Assembly: GCF_002000085.1 (NCBI RefSeq)
Contig: NZ_MUZU01000005.1
Coordinates: 248,001 to 312,000 of the forward strand
Length of the DNA stretch: 64,000 bases
Reading direction: 5' to 3'
From: Pseudocolwellia agarivorans
GTDB lineage: Bacteria; Pseudomonadota; Gammaproteobacteria; Enterobacterales; Alteromonadaceae
Part shown: piece by piece, positions 27,378-35,645 of the stretch
How the letters are laid out: each line of letters starts with the position of its first letter
How positions within the stretch are numbered: position 1 is the stretch's first letter
Notes under the pieces: model-generated
Seen by the model: only the letters and a program-made list of their open reading frames with translations
Told to the model about the DNA's origin: nothing
Database searches by the model: none
Position numbers and translations under genes: made by a program

Positions 27378-28235
27378 ATGAATGAAATGTGGATATACCT
27401 GAACGAACTCTTTAATAGTGAAATGCTGGTTAAGTTTTTTCGTGCCAGTGCTTTGCTTATTGTGGGCTTTATTGTGGCTAAATTAGTCAGCCGTTTTAGC
27501 GCGCAATTTATTAATAAAATTTTTACGCCACATACCAGCCAGCTGATACAGCGAGGAATATATTACCTACTGTTTATACTCTTTATTTTTTCAGCCTTGC
27601 TTGAATTAGGGTTTAATTTAAGTTTACTGTTAGGTGCCGCGAGCGTATTAACTGTAGCGATAGGTTTTGCTTCGCAAACATCAGCATCAAACTTTATTAG
27701 TGGCATATTTTTAATGGCTGAACGCTCTTTTGTTATTGGTGATGTAATTAAGGTAGGAAGTACCGTAGGTGAAGTGTTATCGATTGATTTGCTGTCGGTA
27801 AAAATTAGAACCTTTGATAACTTGTTTGTGCGATTACCTAACGAGTCGTTAATTAAATCTGAACTTACTACACTGACTAAGTTTCCTATTCGACGCTTAG
27901 ATATGAAGATTGGCGTTGCTTATAAAGAAAACATTAAAAAAGTAAAAGATATTTTAGAAAAAGTCGCTTCAGCTAATCCGCTGTGTTTAGAAGAGCCTAA
28001 ACCCTTGTATATTTTTCAAGGATTTGAAGATTCTTCTTTGTCATTACAGTTTTCAGTATGGGCAAAAAGAGAGAACTTTTTAGAATTAAAAAACAGCATG
28101 TACGAGCAAATTAAAAATGCTTTTGATGCTGAAGATATCGAAATACCTTTTCCGCATTTGTCTTTATATGCAGGAAATAAAACAGAACCTTTTCCGATCA
28201 CCATATCAAAGCAGGAAAAGCGTAAAACTGACTAG
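27378..28235 (+). CDS. MscS-family small-conductance mechanosensitive channel
   Basis: 285 residues. Three transmembrane helices near the N-terminus; the pore-lining third helix includes LLGAASVLTVAIGFASQ and is followed by the beta domain with FVIGDVIKVG and the C-terminal alpha/beta domain. Length equals E. coli MscS (286). The channel opens on membrane tension to release solutes after osmotic downshock. Third gene of the operon. Confidence 0.9.
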   Translation: MNEMWIYLNELFNSEMLVKFFRASALLIVGFIVAKLVSRFSAQFINKIFTPHTSQLIQRGIYYLLFILFIFSALLELGFNLSLLLGAASVLTVAIGFASQTSASNFISGIFLMAERSFVIGDVIKVGSTVGEVLSIDLLSVKIRTFDNLFVRLPNESLIKSELTTLTKFPIRRLDMKIGVAYKENIKKVKDILEKVASANPLCLEEPKPLYIFQGFEDSSLSLQFSVWAKRENFLELKNSMYEQIKNAFDAEDIEIPFPHLSLYAGNKTEPFPITISKQEKRKTD

Positions 28236-28264
28236 AGTTCAGGTTATCCACAAAGGGGAGTGAT

Positions 28265-28813
28265 ATGTCGTTAGAAAACATAACGTCGCAATTAGGAAAG
28301 TTAGCTGACGGTAAGTCGTCTAAAATACCGCCTGTTGAATTATGGGATCCGCCTTATTGTGGTGAAATCGACATTGTCATAAAAGCCAATGGTGATTGGT
28401 TCTACAACGGCACTATTTTTAAACGATTAGCTTTAGTTAAGCTGTTCGCATCGGTTATAAAAAAAGAGGGCGACGATTACTTTTTAGTTACTCCTGTAGA
28501 AAAAGTCAAAATAGTGGTTGAACAAGCCCCTTTTGTATTAACTAAATGGGAATGGCAAGATACTGAACAAACCAATATGCTGGTTTGTACCAATGTAGAT
28601 GATGAGTTTGTTTTAGATAAGTCGCACCCTTTAACTTTTGACGAAAAAGGGGAAATGTATATTACCGTAAGACGTAATTTACAGGCCAAAGTACATCGAA
28701 ATGTTTATTACCAGTGGGTTGAAGCTGCACAGCAAGTAGAAACGCAAAAAGGCACTGAACTTATGTTTACCAGTGCCGATTATGATTTTAGCTTGGGGGT
28801 TATTGAGGAATAA
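28265..28813 (+). CDS. DUF1285 protein
   Basis: 182 residues, soluble. The segment PPVELWDPPYCGEIDIVIK and GDWFYNGTIF in the first third is the hallmark of DUF1285. Structures of this family are known but no function is established. Preceded by a good Shine-Dalgarno (AAGGGGAG), 29 bp after mscS. It overlaps nothing; the convergent hemN begins 21 bp downstream. Confidence 0.82.
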   Translation: MSLENITSQLGKLADGKSSKIPPVELWDPPYCGEIDIVIKANGDWFYNGTIFKRLALVKLFASVIKKEGDDYFLVTPVEKVKIVVEQAPFVLTKWEWQDTEQTNMLVCTNVDDEFVLDKSHPLTFDEKGEMYITVRRNLQAKVHRNVYYQWVEAAQQVETQKGTELMFTSADYDFSLGVIEE

Positions 28814-28834
28814 TTTAGCCTCTACCGTTTTATA

Positions 28835-30205
28835 TTAAATAACTCTTGAAAAACGCTGTTGGTTAATGTGTTTTTTCATGTAAATATCAAACGACATACA
28901 AATATTACGTACGAGCAATCTAGCTTGTGGCGCAATACGAATAGAGCTTTTGTTATTGGCGACTAAACCATCTTCAATAAAAGGGGTTAGCATGGGTAAG
29001 TCGTCTTTAAAATAGTCATTAAAGTTGATGTTATATTTTTGGCTAATTGCGTTTTTATCTAAAAATAAATTACACATTAACTCTCGTATAACTTCGCCTC
29101 TAATTATATCGTCTTGAGTTAGCGATACACCTTTTTCTAATGCGTGTTCTTTCGTTTCTATTTCGTGATAATAGGTTTTTAAATCTTTAACGTTTTGGCT
29201 GTAAACATTGCCAATATCACTGATAGATGAAACACCTAAACCTAATAAGTCACAGCTTCCTTTCGTTGTGTAACCTTGGAAATTTCTGTGAAGCTTGCCT
29301 TCTTTTTGTGCTATAGAAAGTTCATCGTCTGGCTTGGCAAAGTGGTCCATACCGATAAATTCATAACCATAAGCACATAACTTTTCAATGGCTAAACGCA
29401 TAAGGGCAAATTTTTCAGTAACACTAGGTAACCATTCATCTCGTAATTTACGTTGTGCGGCAAAACGGCTAGGTATGTGCGCGTAACTGAACAGGGAAAT
29501 ACGATCTACGTCCATTTCTTGGGCTTTGTCGAGTGTGCGGGTAAAGGTTTCTATAGTTTGATGAGGTAAGCCATAAATAAGATCAATGTTAATTGATTTA
29601 AAACCTACGGCTTTTGCATGCGCAATAAACTGCTCGATAAACTCGGTAGACTGCACTCGGTTTATGGTTTGTTGTACTTTTTCATCTATGTCTTGTACGC
29701 CAATACTGAGGCGGTTGAAGCCTAAGCTATATAAGTGTTCTGCTAGGTTTAGCTCTATTTCTCTTGGGTCAATTTCAATGCTCATTTCTACTTTGTCAGC
29801 AAAATTGAATTTGTCTTTGAGTAAACTCACTAGGGTTGTCATTTGCTCATGGGTTAAGAAGCTGGGTGTACCACCGCCCCAATGCAGTTGTTTTACTGTG
29901 TAGTTTTTAAATAGTGGAGCGCGCGAGCTAATTTCTTTGGCAAGGTATTCTAAATAGGTGTCTGCTTTACTTCTATGGCGAGTAATAACTTTGTTACAGC
30001 CGCAGTAATAACAAAGGCTATGGCAAAACGGGATATGAATATATAGCGATAATTCTCTATTAGGCGATTGTTCAATGGCTTGAATTAAGTCAGGCTGAGT
30101 GAATTGGTCGTGAAACTCTAACGCGGTAGGGTAAGAGGTATACCTTGGGCCCGCAGTATTGTATTTATTGAGTAATTTTTCATTAAAAAACTGACTTACC
30201 TGCAT
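28835..30205 (-). CDS. hemN: Oxygen-independent coproporphyrinogen III oxidase HemN
   Basis: 456 residues. Radical SAM enzyme converting coproporphyrinogen III to protoporphyrinogen IX without oxygen in haem synthesis. The cluster motif HIPFCHSLCYYCGC (Cys61, Cys65, Cys68, plus Cys70) is intact, and the N-terminus YNTAGPRYTSYPTA is the HemN type, not the HemW type. The ATG at 30205 is chosen; a GTG lies directly before it. The leader carries an FNR box and a -10 box in ideal class II geometry, and an 11-bp inverted repeat over the ribosome-binding site. Neighbour of yihI, as in E. coli. Confidence 0.96.
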   Translation of the reverse strand: MQVSQFFNEKLLNKYNTAGPRYTSYPTALEFHDQFTQPDLIQAIEQSPNRELSLYIHIPFCHSLCYYCGCNKVITRHRSKADTYLEYLAKEISSRAPLFKNYTVKQLHWGGGTPSFLTHEQMTTLVSLLKDKFNFADKVEMSIEIDPREIELNLAEHLYSLGFNRLSIGVQDIDEKVQQTINRVQSTEFIEQFIAHAKAVGFKSINIDLIYGLPHQTIETFTRTLDKAQEMDVDRISLFSYAHIPSRFAAQRKLRDEWLPSVTEKFALMRLAIEKLCAYGYEFIGMDHFAKPDDELSIAQKEGKLHRNFQGYTTKGSCDLLGLGVSSISDIGNVYSQNVKDLKTYYHEIETKEHALEKGVSLTQDDIIRGEVIRELMCNLFLDKNAISQKYNINFNDYFKDDLPMLTPFIEDGLVANNKSSIRIAPQARLLVRNICMSFDIYMKKHINQQRFSRVI

Positions 30206-30208
30206 CAC

Positions 30209-30264
30209 ATCACACCTAAATTATTGAACCGTTAAATTATTCGACGGTATTGATTAGGTGTGAT
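30209..30264 (-). promoter_or_regulatory. Inverted repeat in the hemN leader covering the Shine-Dalgarno
   Basis: Perfect 11-bp arms (30209-30219 and 30254-30264, ATCACACCTAA on the sense of transcription) with a nested 5-bp pair ACCGT/ACGGT. The 3' arm holds AGGTG, the hemN ribosome-binding site, 7 nt before the ATG. As RNA it could hide that site; as DNA it could be an operator, because the 5' arm overlaps the predicted transcription start (30256). Confidence 0.55.
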
Positions 30265-30304
30265 TGTATCAATTGCTACATTAGCAATAGTTGATCTGAC
30301 TCAA
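30263..30304 (-). promoter_or_regulatory. Class II FNR-type promoter of hemN
   Basis: TTGATCTGACTCAA at 30291-30304 matches the FNR consensus TTGAT-N4-ATCAA at 9 of 10 positions. On the minus strand a -10 hexamer TACAAT sits at 30268-30263. If +1 is 30256, the hexamer is at -12 to -7 and the FNR box is centred at -41.5, the classic activating position. This predicts anaerobic induction of hemN. Confidence 0.75.
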
Positions 30305-30337
30305 GCTTTGTTCTTTGCCAACAATACTACGTAAATA

Positions 30338-30826
30338 CTACACAGAAATAACACTAAGCCTTTCATTAGCGTATTGATGAAGTTCATTAACGTCTTGCTG
30401 AATTTTAGGTTTTAAATCGGCTTCAAGTTTCATGCGCTCAAAATCAAGTTTCATACGCTCTTGTTTAGCCAGTTTTTTACGCTCTTCTAAAATCGGCATA
30501 TGCTTAATAGCGTTATATAGCTGATAAACCGATGGAAATAAGCTTTCTAACTCGCTACTTAATTTGAGTGAGTCTAATAACACAGATAAACGCCAACAGC
30601 CCTCAGACAGGTCGCATTGTTCTTCTTTCATGGCTCTTACAATAATAACAACACTTTTGAGTATTTTGGTGTCGTGCTGCTTTAACGATGCTTGTTTTTC
30701 TTGTTCGGCAATGGCTTGATCTGCGGTTTGCTTTTTTAAACGAGACATCAGCATGCCAGCATAGATAGCAAGCGGAACAATAATGAGTAAAGCTAAAACA
30801 ATATAGAGCCAATAATCTTTAAGCAT
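30338..30826 (-). CDS. DUF2489 membrane-anchored protein
   Basis: 162 residues with one N-terminal transmembrane helix (about 6-28) and a charged helical cytosolic part, including repeated ERMKLDFERMKLE-type heptads near the end. It resembles DUF2489 proteins found next to yihI/hemN in Alteromonadales. Function unknown. It starts 8 bp after yihI stops, so the two are co-transcribed. Confidence 0.65.
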   Translation of the reverse strand: MLKDYWLYIVLALLIIVPLAIYAGMLMSRLKKQTADQAIAEQEKQASLKQHDTKILKSVVIIVRAMKEEQCDLSEGCWRLSVLLDSLKLSSELESLFPSVYQLYNAIKHMPILEERKKLAKQERMKLDFERMKLEADLKPKIQQDVNELHQYANERLSVISV

Positions 30827-30834
30827 GGTTACTC

Positions 30835-31422
30835 CTATTCGTATTTAGACAAATCGCTTTTGTCTAAAGAATCCCATAAGTCGTCTTCGTTAGCATTAGA
30901 ACGTTCTGCTTCGTCTTGCTCGTCTTCGTCTTCATCATTCCAGCCAAGTAATTCACGTAACTCTTGATGACGATCCATTTTCGCATTGAAGTAGTTAATT
31001 TGCTCTTCGGTTAGCTCTTTATCCTCTTCTTGTAGTGCAAGAATGGTTTGTAATTGCTGATCGTCTTCAATGGCATATAACTCATCTTCTAATGCCGTTG
31101 TTGGTAAAGCTTCAGGCTCAACCATTCTAATTGCAGCAATAGGGGCTGATTTTTCTTTTTTAGGTTTATTAACCGTAACTTTTGGTGCTGCTGTTGGTGT
31201 TAAATCAATTAACTTTTTGCTACCTAAGCGTGGATCTTTAGGTGCATTATTGGTTTGTGTTTGATTTTTGTTTTCAAAAGCTTCTTTTTGACGATTACCC
31301 GCTTCTTTACCTACTTTCTTTTTCGGCTTTTTAGCTGTGGGTACGATAAGCTTTTTATCTTTTTCAGAAAGAACGTCTCTTCTACCAACACCAGGTTTTC
31401 TTGATTTTTTAACGCGTGACAT
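30835..31422 (-). CDS. yihI: Der GTPase-activating protein YihI
   Basis: 195 residues. Very basic N-terminus (MSRVKKSRKPGVGRRDV) and acidic C-terminus, with the central AlaLeuGlu-rich helix EDDQQLQTILALQEEDKELT. This is the pattern of YihI, which stimulates GTP hydrolysis by Der and delays 50S ribosomal subunit assembly. Position next to hemN matches E. coli. Highly charged, low-complexity composition is normal for the family. Confidence 0.88.
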   Translation of the reverse strand: MSRVKKSRKPGVGRRDVLSEKDKKLIVPTAKKPKKKVGKEAGNRQKEAFENKNQTQTNNAPKDPRLGSKKLIDLTPTAAPKVTVNKPKKEKSAPIAAIRMVEPEALPTTALEDELYAIEDDQQLQTILALQEEDKELTEEQINYFNAKMDRHQELRELLGWNDEDEDEQDEAERSNANEDDLWDSLDKSDLSKYE

Positions 31423-31523
31423 GTGAATACTTCATTTAAAGTCTAATGGTTCTATTTTACTCGATTAATTGCTAAACCGCGATAGCTAGTACGATACATT
31501 CATCATTTAGGTGGTATTTAAAA

Positions 31524-31570
31524 GCTTTCATTATGAATATCGTGACTTTTATAATATTCACAATGAAAGC
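31524..31570 (-). terminator. Terminator of the M61 peptidase gene
   Basis: Two-part stem: 9 bp GCTTTCATT/AATGAAAGC and, after one mismatch, 7 bp TGAATAT/ATATTCA. On the minus strand it is followed by TTTT. It lies 36 bp past the peptidase stop. Confidence 0.75.
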
Positions 31571-31606
31571 GGATGATTTAATTAACTCGCATTCAGGTTA
31601 ATTCAT

Positions 31607-33391
31607 TTATGCGCTAGGCACATTACGCCATTTTTGGCTGAGTTCTGCATCTGTTTCGGTAATCGATATAGCAGATGTAGGAGAGTCTATAAAGGTAATT
31701 GGATTTTCAATCAGTTGATCATCTCTAAAGTAATGACAAGTAACTTTACTATTTTTAGGTAAATGTTCTGCTAAGTTTTGTAGCGATTTTTCAGTAGCTT
31801 GCATGTTATTTACAGCAATTATTATGTCGTTTACTGCTAAACCAGCATCGGCTGCAGGACTATTTTCTACTACTTGTGTTACTTTTAAGCCTAAAGGTGC
31901 AGCACTATAAAGTGCGCCAATGTAGGGCGTGTATTCATCGCTTTTTATTGTTTCTACGCTGTTGAGTTTACTAAATTTGCTTGCTGTAAATTCAATACCT
32001 ACATTTTTAAATAAAGGTGCTAAATTTACGCGTTCTGCATTGTGTAGCATTTGGGTAAATTCATCACGTATGTCGGCGTTGCATAATACATTGGCTATGT
32101 TGATAAAGTCGTCTTCACTTGTGCCTATATTGGTTCGGCCAAAGTGGATCCATAACTCTTTCATCAAGTTGTCTAAACTGTATTGCCCGTTAGATTTTTC
32201 TCGTATGGTTAAATCTAACCACAGGGCGATTAAAGAACCTTTAGTGTAATAACTAACAATGTTATTTACGGCATCTGGACCTTGTTTGTAAAATTTGGTC
32301 CAGGTATCGAAGCTTGAATCAGCAACACTTTGCTTTAATTCGCCTGGGCCTCTAAACACACGAGTTGCCGTTTTAGAGAGTATTTTTAGGTAGTCGTCAA
32401 ACGAGATAATCCCGGTACGGTACAGTGAGAAATCGTCGTAATAAGAGGTTATACCTTCATACGCCCAAAGCTGCGTTGTGTGTGTTTCTTGTTGTAGATT
32501 ATAAGGCACAAACTCTTTAGGTTTAATGCGGCAAACATTCCAGGCATGAAAATATTCGTGGGAACATAAGCTCAAAAATGTACGGTATTCATCTGTTAAT
32601 TGGTCAGGTTTATTCGGGTTAGGTAAGTCGAAGCGGCTTGCTTGTAATATGGTTGAGTTTTTGTGTTCTAAGCCACCAAACCCGTTAGCAAGCAAATGGG
32701 TAATAAACCAATATTCTTTAAAAGGCGCTTCGCCAAACATGCTTATATGGTGTTGGCATAATTTGGTTAAGTCGTCTGCTAAACGGTTTAAGTCGCCATA
32801 GTGTTCGCTGGTAAACACAGCGTGATGAGTAACACCTTCAACTACAAATTCTTTACAGCTAAAGTTACCTATAGCAACGGGACCGTCAATAAGCTCTTGG
32901 TAGTTTTCAGCCGTGTAAGTACCAAATTCATATTTTTTTGTGCTGCTATGTCGGGTGAGCCCTGTCGCGACTTTCCAGTCTTTAATACTTTCGGGGGCCT
33001 TTATTTCCAATTCGCATGGCTGTTCAGCTAATTCTTCAACTTGTAAAAATACCGAGCTACCATTAAAAAAGCCGCGTTGGTTGTCTAAATAGGCGGTTCT
33101 CACTGATAGATCAAAAGCAAATACGGTATAGTTGATGGTTATTGTGGTGTCAGTTGTTGATGTGATAAACCAAGTTTGTTTGTCGTTTTTAATAAAGGTA
33201 AAAGGGCTGTTATTGCTTGTTGTAGCGTCAATTTCAATAATGTTTTTAGCAAAGTCGCGGATCATGTAACTGCCAGGAAGCCAGCTAGGTAATGAAAGGG
33301 TAAATTGTTTATTAGCAACAGCGTTAAAAGATAAAGAAACTGAAAGTAAGTGGCTGTTAATATTTAATGGGAAGATGGAATAGTTGATCAT
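31607..33391 (-). CDS. M61 family glycyl aminopeptidase-like metalloprotease with PDZ domain
   Basis: 594 residues. N-terminal beta-sandwich (about 1-170), then a thermolysin-like domain with the zinc site SHEYFHAWNVCRIKP (HExxH) and Glu further on (WAYEGITSYYDD), then a PDZ domain near the C-terminus (LGLKVTQVVENSPAADAGL). This is peptidase family M61. There is no signal peptide, so it is probably cytosolic. Preceded by a perfect 11-bp hairpin 10 bp upstream of the start codon. Confidence 0.9.
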   Translation of the reverse strand: MINYSIFPLNINSHLLSVSLSFNAVANKQFTLSLPSWLPGSYMIRDFAKNIIEIDATTSNNSPFTFIKNDKQTWFITSTTDTTITINYTVFAFDLSVRTAYLDNQRGFFNGSSVFLQVEELAEQPCELEIKAPESIKDWKVATGLTRHSSTKKYEFGTYTAENYQELIDGPVAIGNFSCKEFVVEGVTHHAVFTSEHYGDLNRLADDLTKLCQHHISMFGEAPFKEYWFITHLLANGFGGLEHKNSTILQASRFDLPNPNKPDQLTDEYRTFLSLCSHEYFHAWNVCRIKPKEFVPYNLQQETHTTQLWAYEGITSYYDDFSLYRTGIISFDDYLKILSKTATRVFRGPGELKQSVADSSFDTWTKFYKQGPDAVNNIVSYYTKGSLIALWLDLTIREKSNGQYSLDNLMKELWIHFGRTNIGTSEDDFINIANVLCNADIRDEFTQMLHNAERVNLAPLFKNVGIEFTASKFSKLNSVETIKSDEYTPYIGALYSAAPLGLKVTQVVENSPAADAGLAVNDIIIAVNNMQATEKSLQNLAEHLPKNSKVTCHYFRDDQLIENPITFIDSPTSAISITETDAELSQKWRNVPSA

Positions 33392-33400
33392 GAAAATTAC

Positions 33401-33431
33401 GCTACATTGAAAAAAGGGGCTTCAATGTAGC
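33401..33431 (-). terminator. Hairpin between purU and the M61 gene
   Basis: Perfect 11-bp arms GCTACATTGAA/TTCAATGTAGC around a 9-nt loop, 27 bp after purU and 10 bp before the M61 start. No U-tract follows it. It may stop purU transcripts or act as a leader structure of the M61 mRNA. Confidence 0.5.
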
Positions 33432-33457
33432 AGAATTTTGAACGTTTTTGAATTTGC

Positions 33458-34318
33458 TTAGGTAAGAATAACGGTTTTATCACCGTTTAAGCAGACACGT
33501 TGTTCGGCATGTTCTTTTACAGCTTTACAGATGGCTGTCGCTTCTAAGTCGTGACCTAAATGTACCATTTGTTCTATGGTGAAGGTGTGATTAATCGGTT
33601 TAACTTCTTGCACGATAATAGGCCCTTCATCTAAGTCTGCGGTTACGTAATGAGCCGTTGCACCAATAACTTTTACACCACGTGAGTGCGCTTGATGATA
33701 AGGCTTAGCACCTTTAAAGCTTGGCAAGAAAGAATGATGAATATTGATGGCATTACCACGCAGTTTTTCACACATGTTGTCTGAAAGAATTTGCATGTAT
33801 CTGGCGAGTATTAAAAGTTCTGAACCGGTTTCGCTGATAATATTTAATATTTGCGCTTCTTGCTCTGCTTTGGTGTCTTTTGTTACCGGTAGGTAATGGT
33901 ATGGAATACCATGCCATTCTACGAGCGATTGACAGTCTAAATGGTTAGATACCACAGCCACAATATCAATGGGCAAGACGCCTGCTTTCGATTTTGTTAA
34001 TAATGACACTAAACAGTGATCGTATTGTGACACTGCAATAACGACTTTAGGAAAGCAGTCTTTATCTCTCAGGGAATACGCCATATTTAATGGCTTAGCT
34101 AGCTCTTCAATGGCTAATCTAAATTCTGCAATGGGTACAGTTAAATTACGATCGTCAAATGCGATACGTGAAAAAAAGGTGTTGCTGTAAGGGTCACTGT
34201 ACTGAGATGTTTCAGTGATGAAAGCACCATGCTCAAATAAGCTTTGAGTAACTTTGGCTAATACGCCTGAAGTATCTGGGCATTGCCACGTTAGTATGTA
34301 ATGGTTAGTTTGAGTCAT
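33458..34318 (-). CDS. purU: Formyltetrahydrofolate deformylase PurU
   Basis: 286 residues. N-terminal ACT domain (about 5-85; TCPDTSGVLAKVT-like start) that senses methionine/glycine in the family, and a formyl-transferase domain with the catalytic set in NIHHSFLPSFKGA (Asn, His) and DLDEGPII (Asp). It hydrolyses 10-formyl-THF to formate and THF, supplying formate for purine synthesis and balancing one-carbon pools. Single gene. Confidence 0.95.
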   Translation of the reverse strand: MTQTNHYILTWQCPDTSGVLAKVTQSLFEHGAFITETSQYSDPYSNTFFSRIAFDDRNLTVPIAEFRLAIEELAKPLNMAYSLRDKDCFPKVVIAVSQYDHCLVSLLTKSKAGVLPIDIVAVVSNHLDCQSLVEWHGIPYHYLPVTKDTKAEQEAQILNIISETGSELLILARYMQILSDNMCEKLRGNAINIHHSFLPSFKGAKPYHQAHSRGVKVIGATAHYVTADLDEGPIIVQEVKPINHTFTIEQMVHLGHDLEATAICKAVKEHAEQRVCLNGDKTVILT

Positions 34319-34405
34319 GTTTATCGTTAAAAGCGTTTAAAGTTGATTAATTGGTCATATTTTTACATTTTTTGTAAGAAAACAACAGATTTTAGTGGTG
34401 TTAGA

Positions 34406-34633
34406 TTATTCATTAAAATGAGATTTATTTTTAATGTATAACTCTTCCACTTTCTCTCTTGCCCACGGTGTTTTTCTTAAAAACGTTAAACTTGATTTGA
34501 TACTAGGATTGTCGGTAAAGCATTTAATTTTAATTTGTTTACCAAGCGCTTCAAAACCAAAGTGTTCAACTAATTGTTCTACAATAGCTTTTAGGGTTAT
34601 GCCGTGCAATGGGTTGTAGGGTTGATTATCCAA
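34406..34633 (-). CDS. VF530 family DNA-binding protein
   Basis: 75 residues. The full-length pattern NPLHGITLKAIVEQLVEHFG, NPSIKSSLTFLRKTPWAR and EKVEELY is the VF530 (DUF2132) family, small helical proteins with a reported double-stranded-DNA-binding fold. Biological role unknown. Monocistronic. Confidence 0.9.
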   Translation of the reverse strand: MDNQPYNPLHGITLKAIVEQLVEHFGFEALGKQIKIKCFTDNPSIKSSLTFLRKTPWAREKVEELYIKNKSHFNE

Positions 34634-34695
34634 GTGAGGGCCTCGTTATTAATTTTAAAGTAAGTTTATCATATGGATTATTTTTACCGTTAAAT

Positions 34696-34725
34696 AAAAA
34701 AGCAGAACACGGTGGTTCTGCTTTT
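34696..34725 (-). terminator. Terminator of the peroxiredoxin-glutaredoxin gene
   Basis: A GC-containing stem AAGCAGAAC/GTTCTGCTT with a short loop, followed on the minus strand by a T-run (TTTTTTATTT). It lies 50 bp after the stop codon. Confidence 0.85.
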
Positions 34726-34774
34726 GGGTTGATACCTGCATCTTGATAGGTAATGGATATATAAATTAGAAAAA

Positions 34775-35506
34775 CTAAGCGTTAAAGTGTTCTTCTAACT
34801 TATCGCTTCCGCCAATCAACTCAGCATTAATAAATATTTGTGGTACTGCTGTAGCGCCAGTGATGGCTTTAAGTGCAGCTAGGCTTAAATCTTTACCTAA
34901 TTCTAACTCTTCATACTGTAAGCCTTTTTCTGCTAGTAGAGCTTTCGCTTTAGCACAAAATGGACAACCCGGCTTGCTAATTACAGCTACTTCGTCAGAC
35001 GAAACGGCTTCAGGGTTAATGTATTTAAGCATAGTCGCAGCGTCTGAAACTTCAAACGGGTCGCCAGGTACTTCAGGTTCGATAAACATTTTATCGATAA
35101 CGCCGTTTTTAACTAACATAGCGTATCTCCAGCTACGTTTGCCAAAACCAATGTCTGACTTATCAACTAATAATCCCATCGCTTCAGTAAAATCGCCGTT
35201 ACCGTCAGGAATAAAGCTAATGTTTTTTGTATGTTGGTCTGCAGACCAAGAGTTCATAACGAAGGTGTCGTTAACTGACATACAAATAATTTCGTCTACG
35301 CCGTTTTCGAAAAACTTAGGCGCTAATTCGTCGTACCCCGGTAAATGTGCAGATGAACAAGTTGGTGTAAATGCGCCGGGTAATGAAAATACGACGACTG
35401 TTTTATTATTGAAAATTTCATCTGTTGTACGTTCAGCCCATTCGTCGTTGGCTCTAAGTTTAAATGTTACGTTTGGTACGTTTTGATTCTCTTTGTTAGT
35501 AAACAT
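34775..35506 (-). CDS. Peroxiredoxin-glutaredoxin fusion (glutathione-dependent peroxidase)
   Basis: 243 residues. Prx5-type peroxiredoxin at about 1-160 with the peroxidatic Cys50 in PGAFTPTCSSAHLPGY, joined to a glutaredoxin domain at about 170-243 with redox motif GCPFCAKA and the GSH-binding TAVPQIF and GGSDKLEE. Such hybrid enzymes (as in Haemophilus) reduce peroxides using glutathione in a single chain. Probably induced by oxidative stress through OxyR, but no site was identified. Confidence 0.95.
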   Translation of the reverse strand: MFTNKENQNVPNVTFKLRANDEWAERTTDEIFNNKTVVVFSLPGAFTPTCSSAHLPGYDELAPKFFENGVDEIICMSVNDTFVMNSWSADQHTKNISFIPDGNGDFTEAMGLLVDKSDIGFGKRSWRYAMLVKNGVIDKMFIEPEVPGDPFEVSDAATMLKYINPEAVSSDEVAVISKPGCPFCAKAKALLAEKGLQYEELELGKDLSLAALKAITGATAVPQIFINAELIGGSDKLEEHFNA

Positions 35507-35645
35507 GGGTATCTCCGTAATAAATATTGTGAATGAGTCGGATTCAAATGAATCCGTTTGGTATCGTTTAACTTGGAGCTATTGTGCAAGGTTTATATTG
35601 TTAATTAAAGCGATAAAATCAGCTTGTCGTAATCGATAAAAGCGA

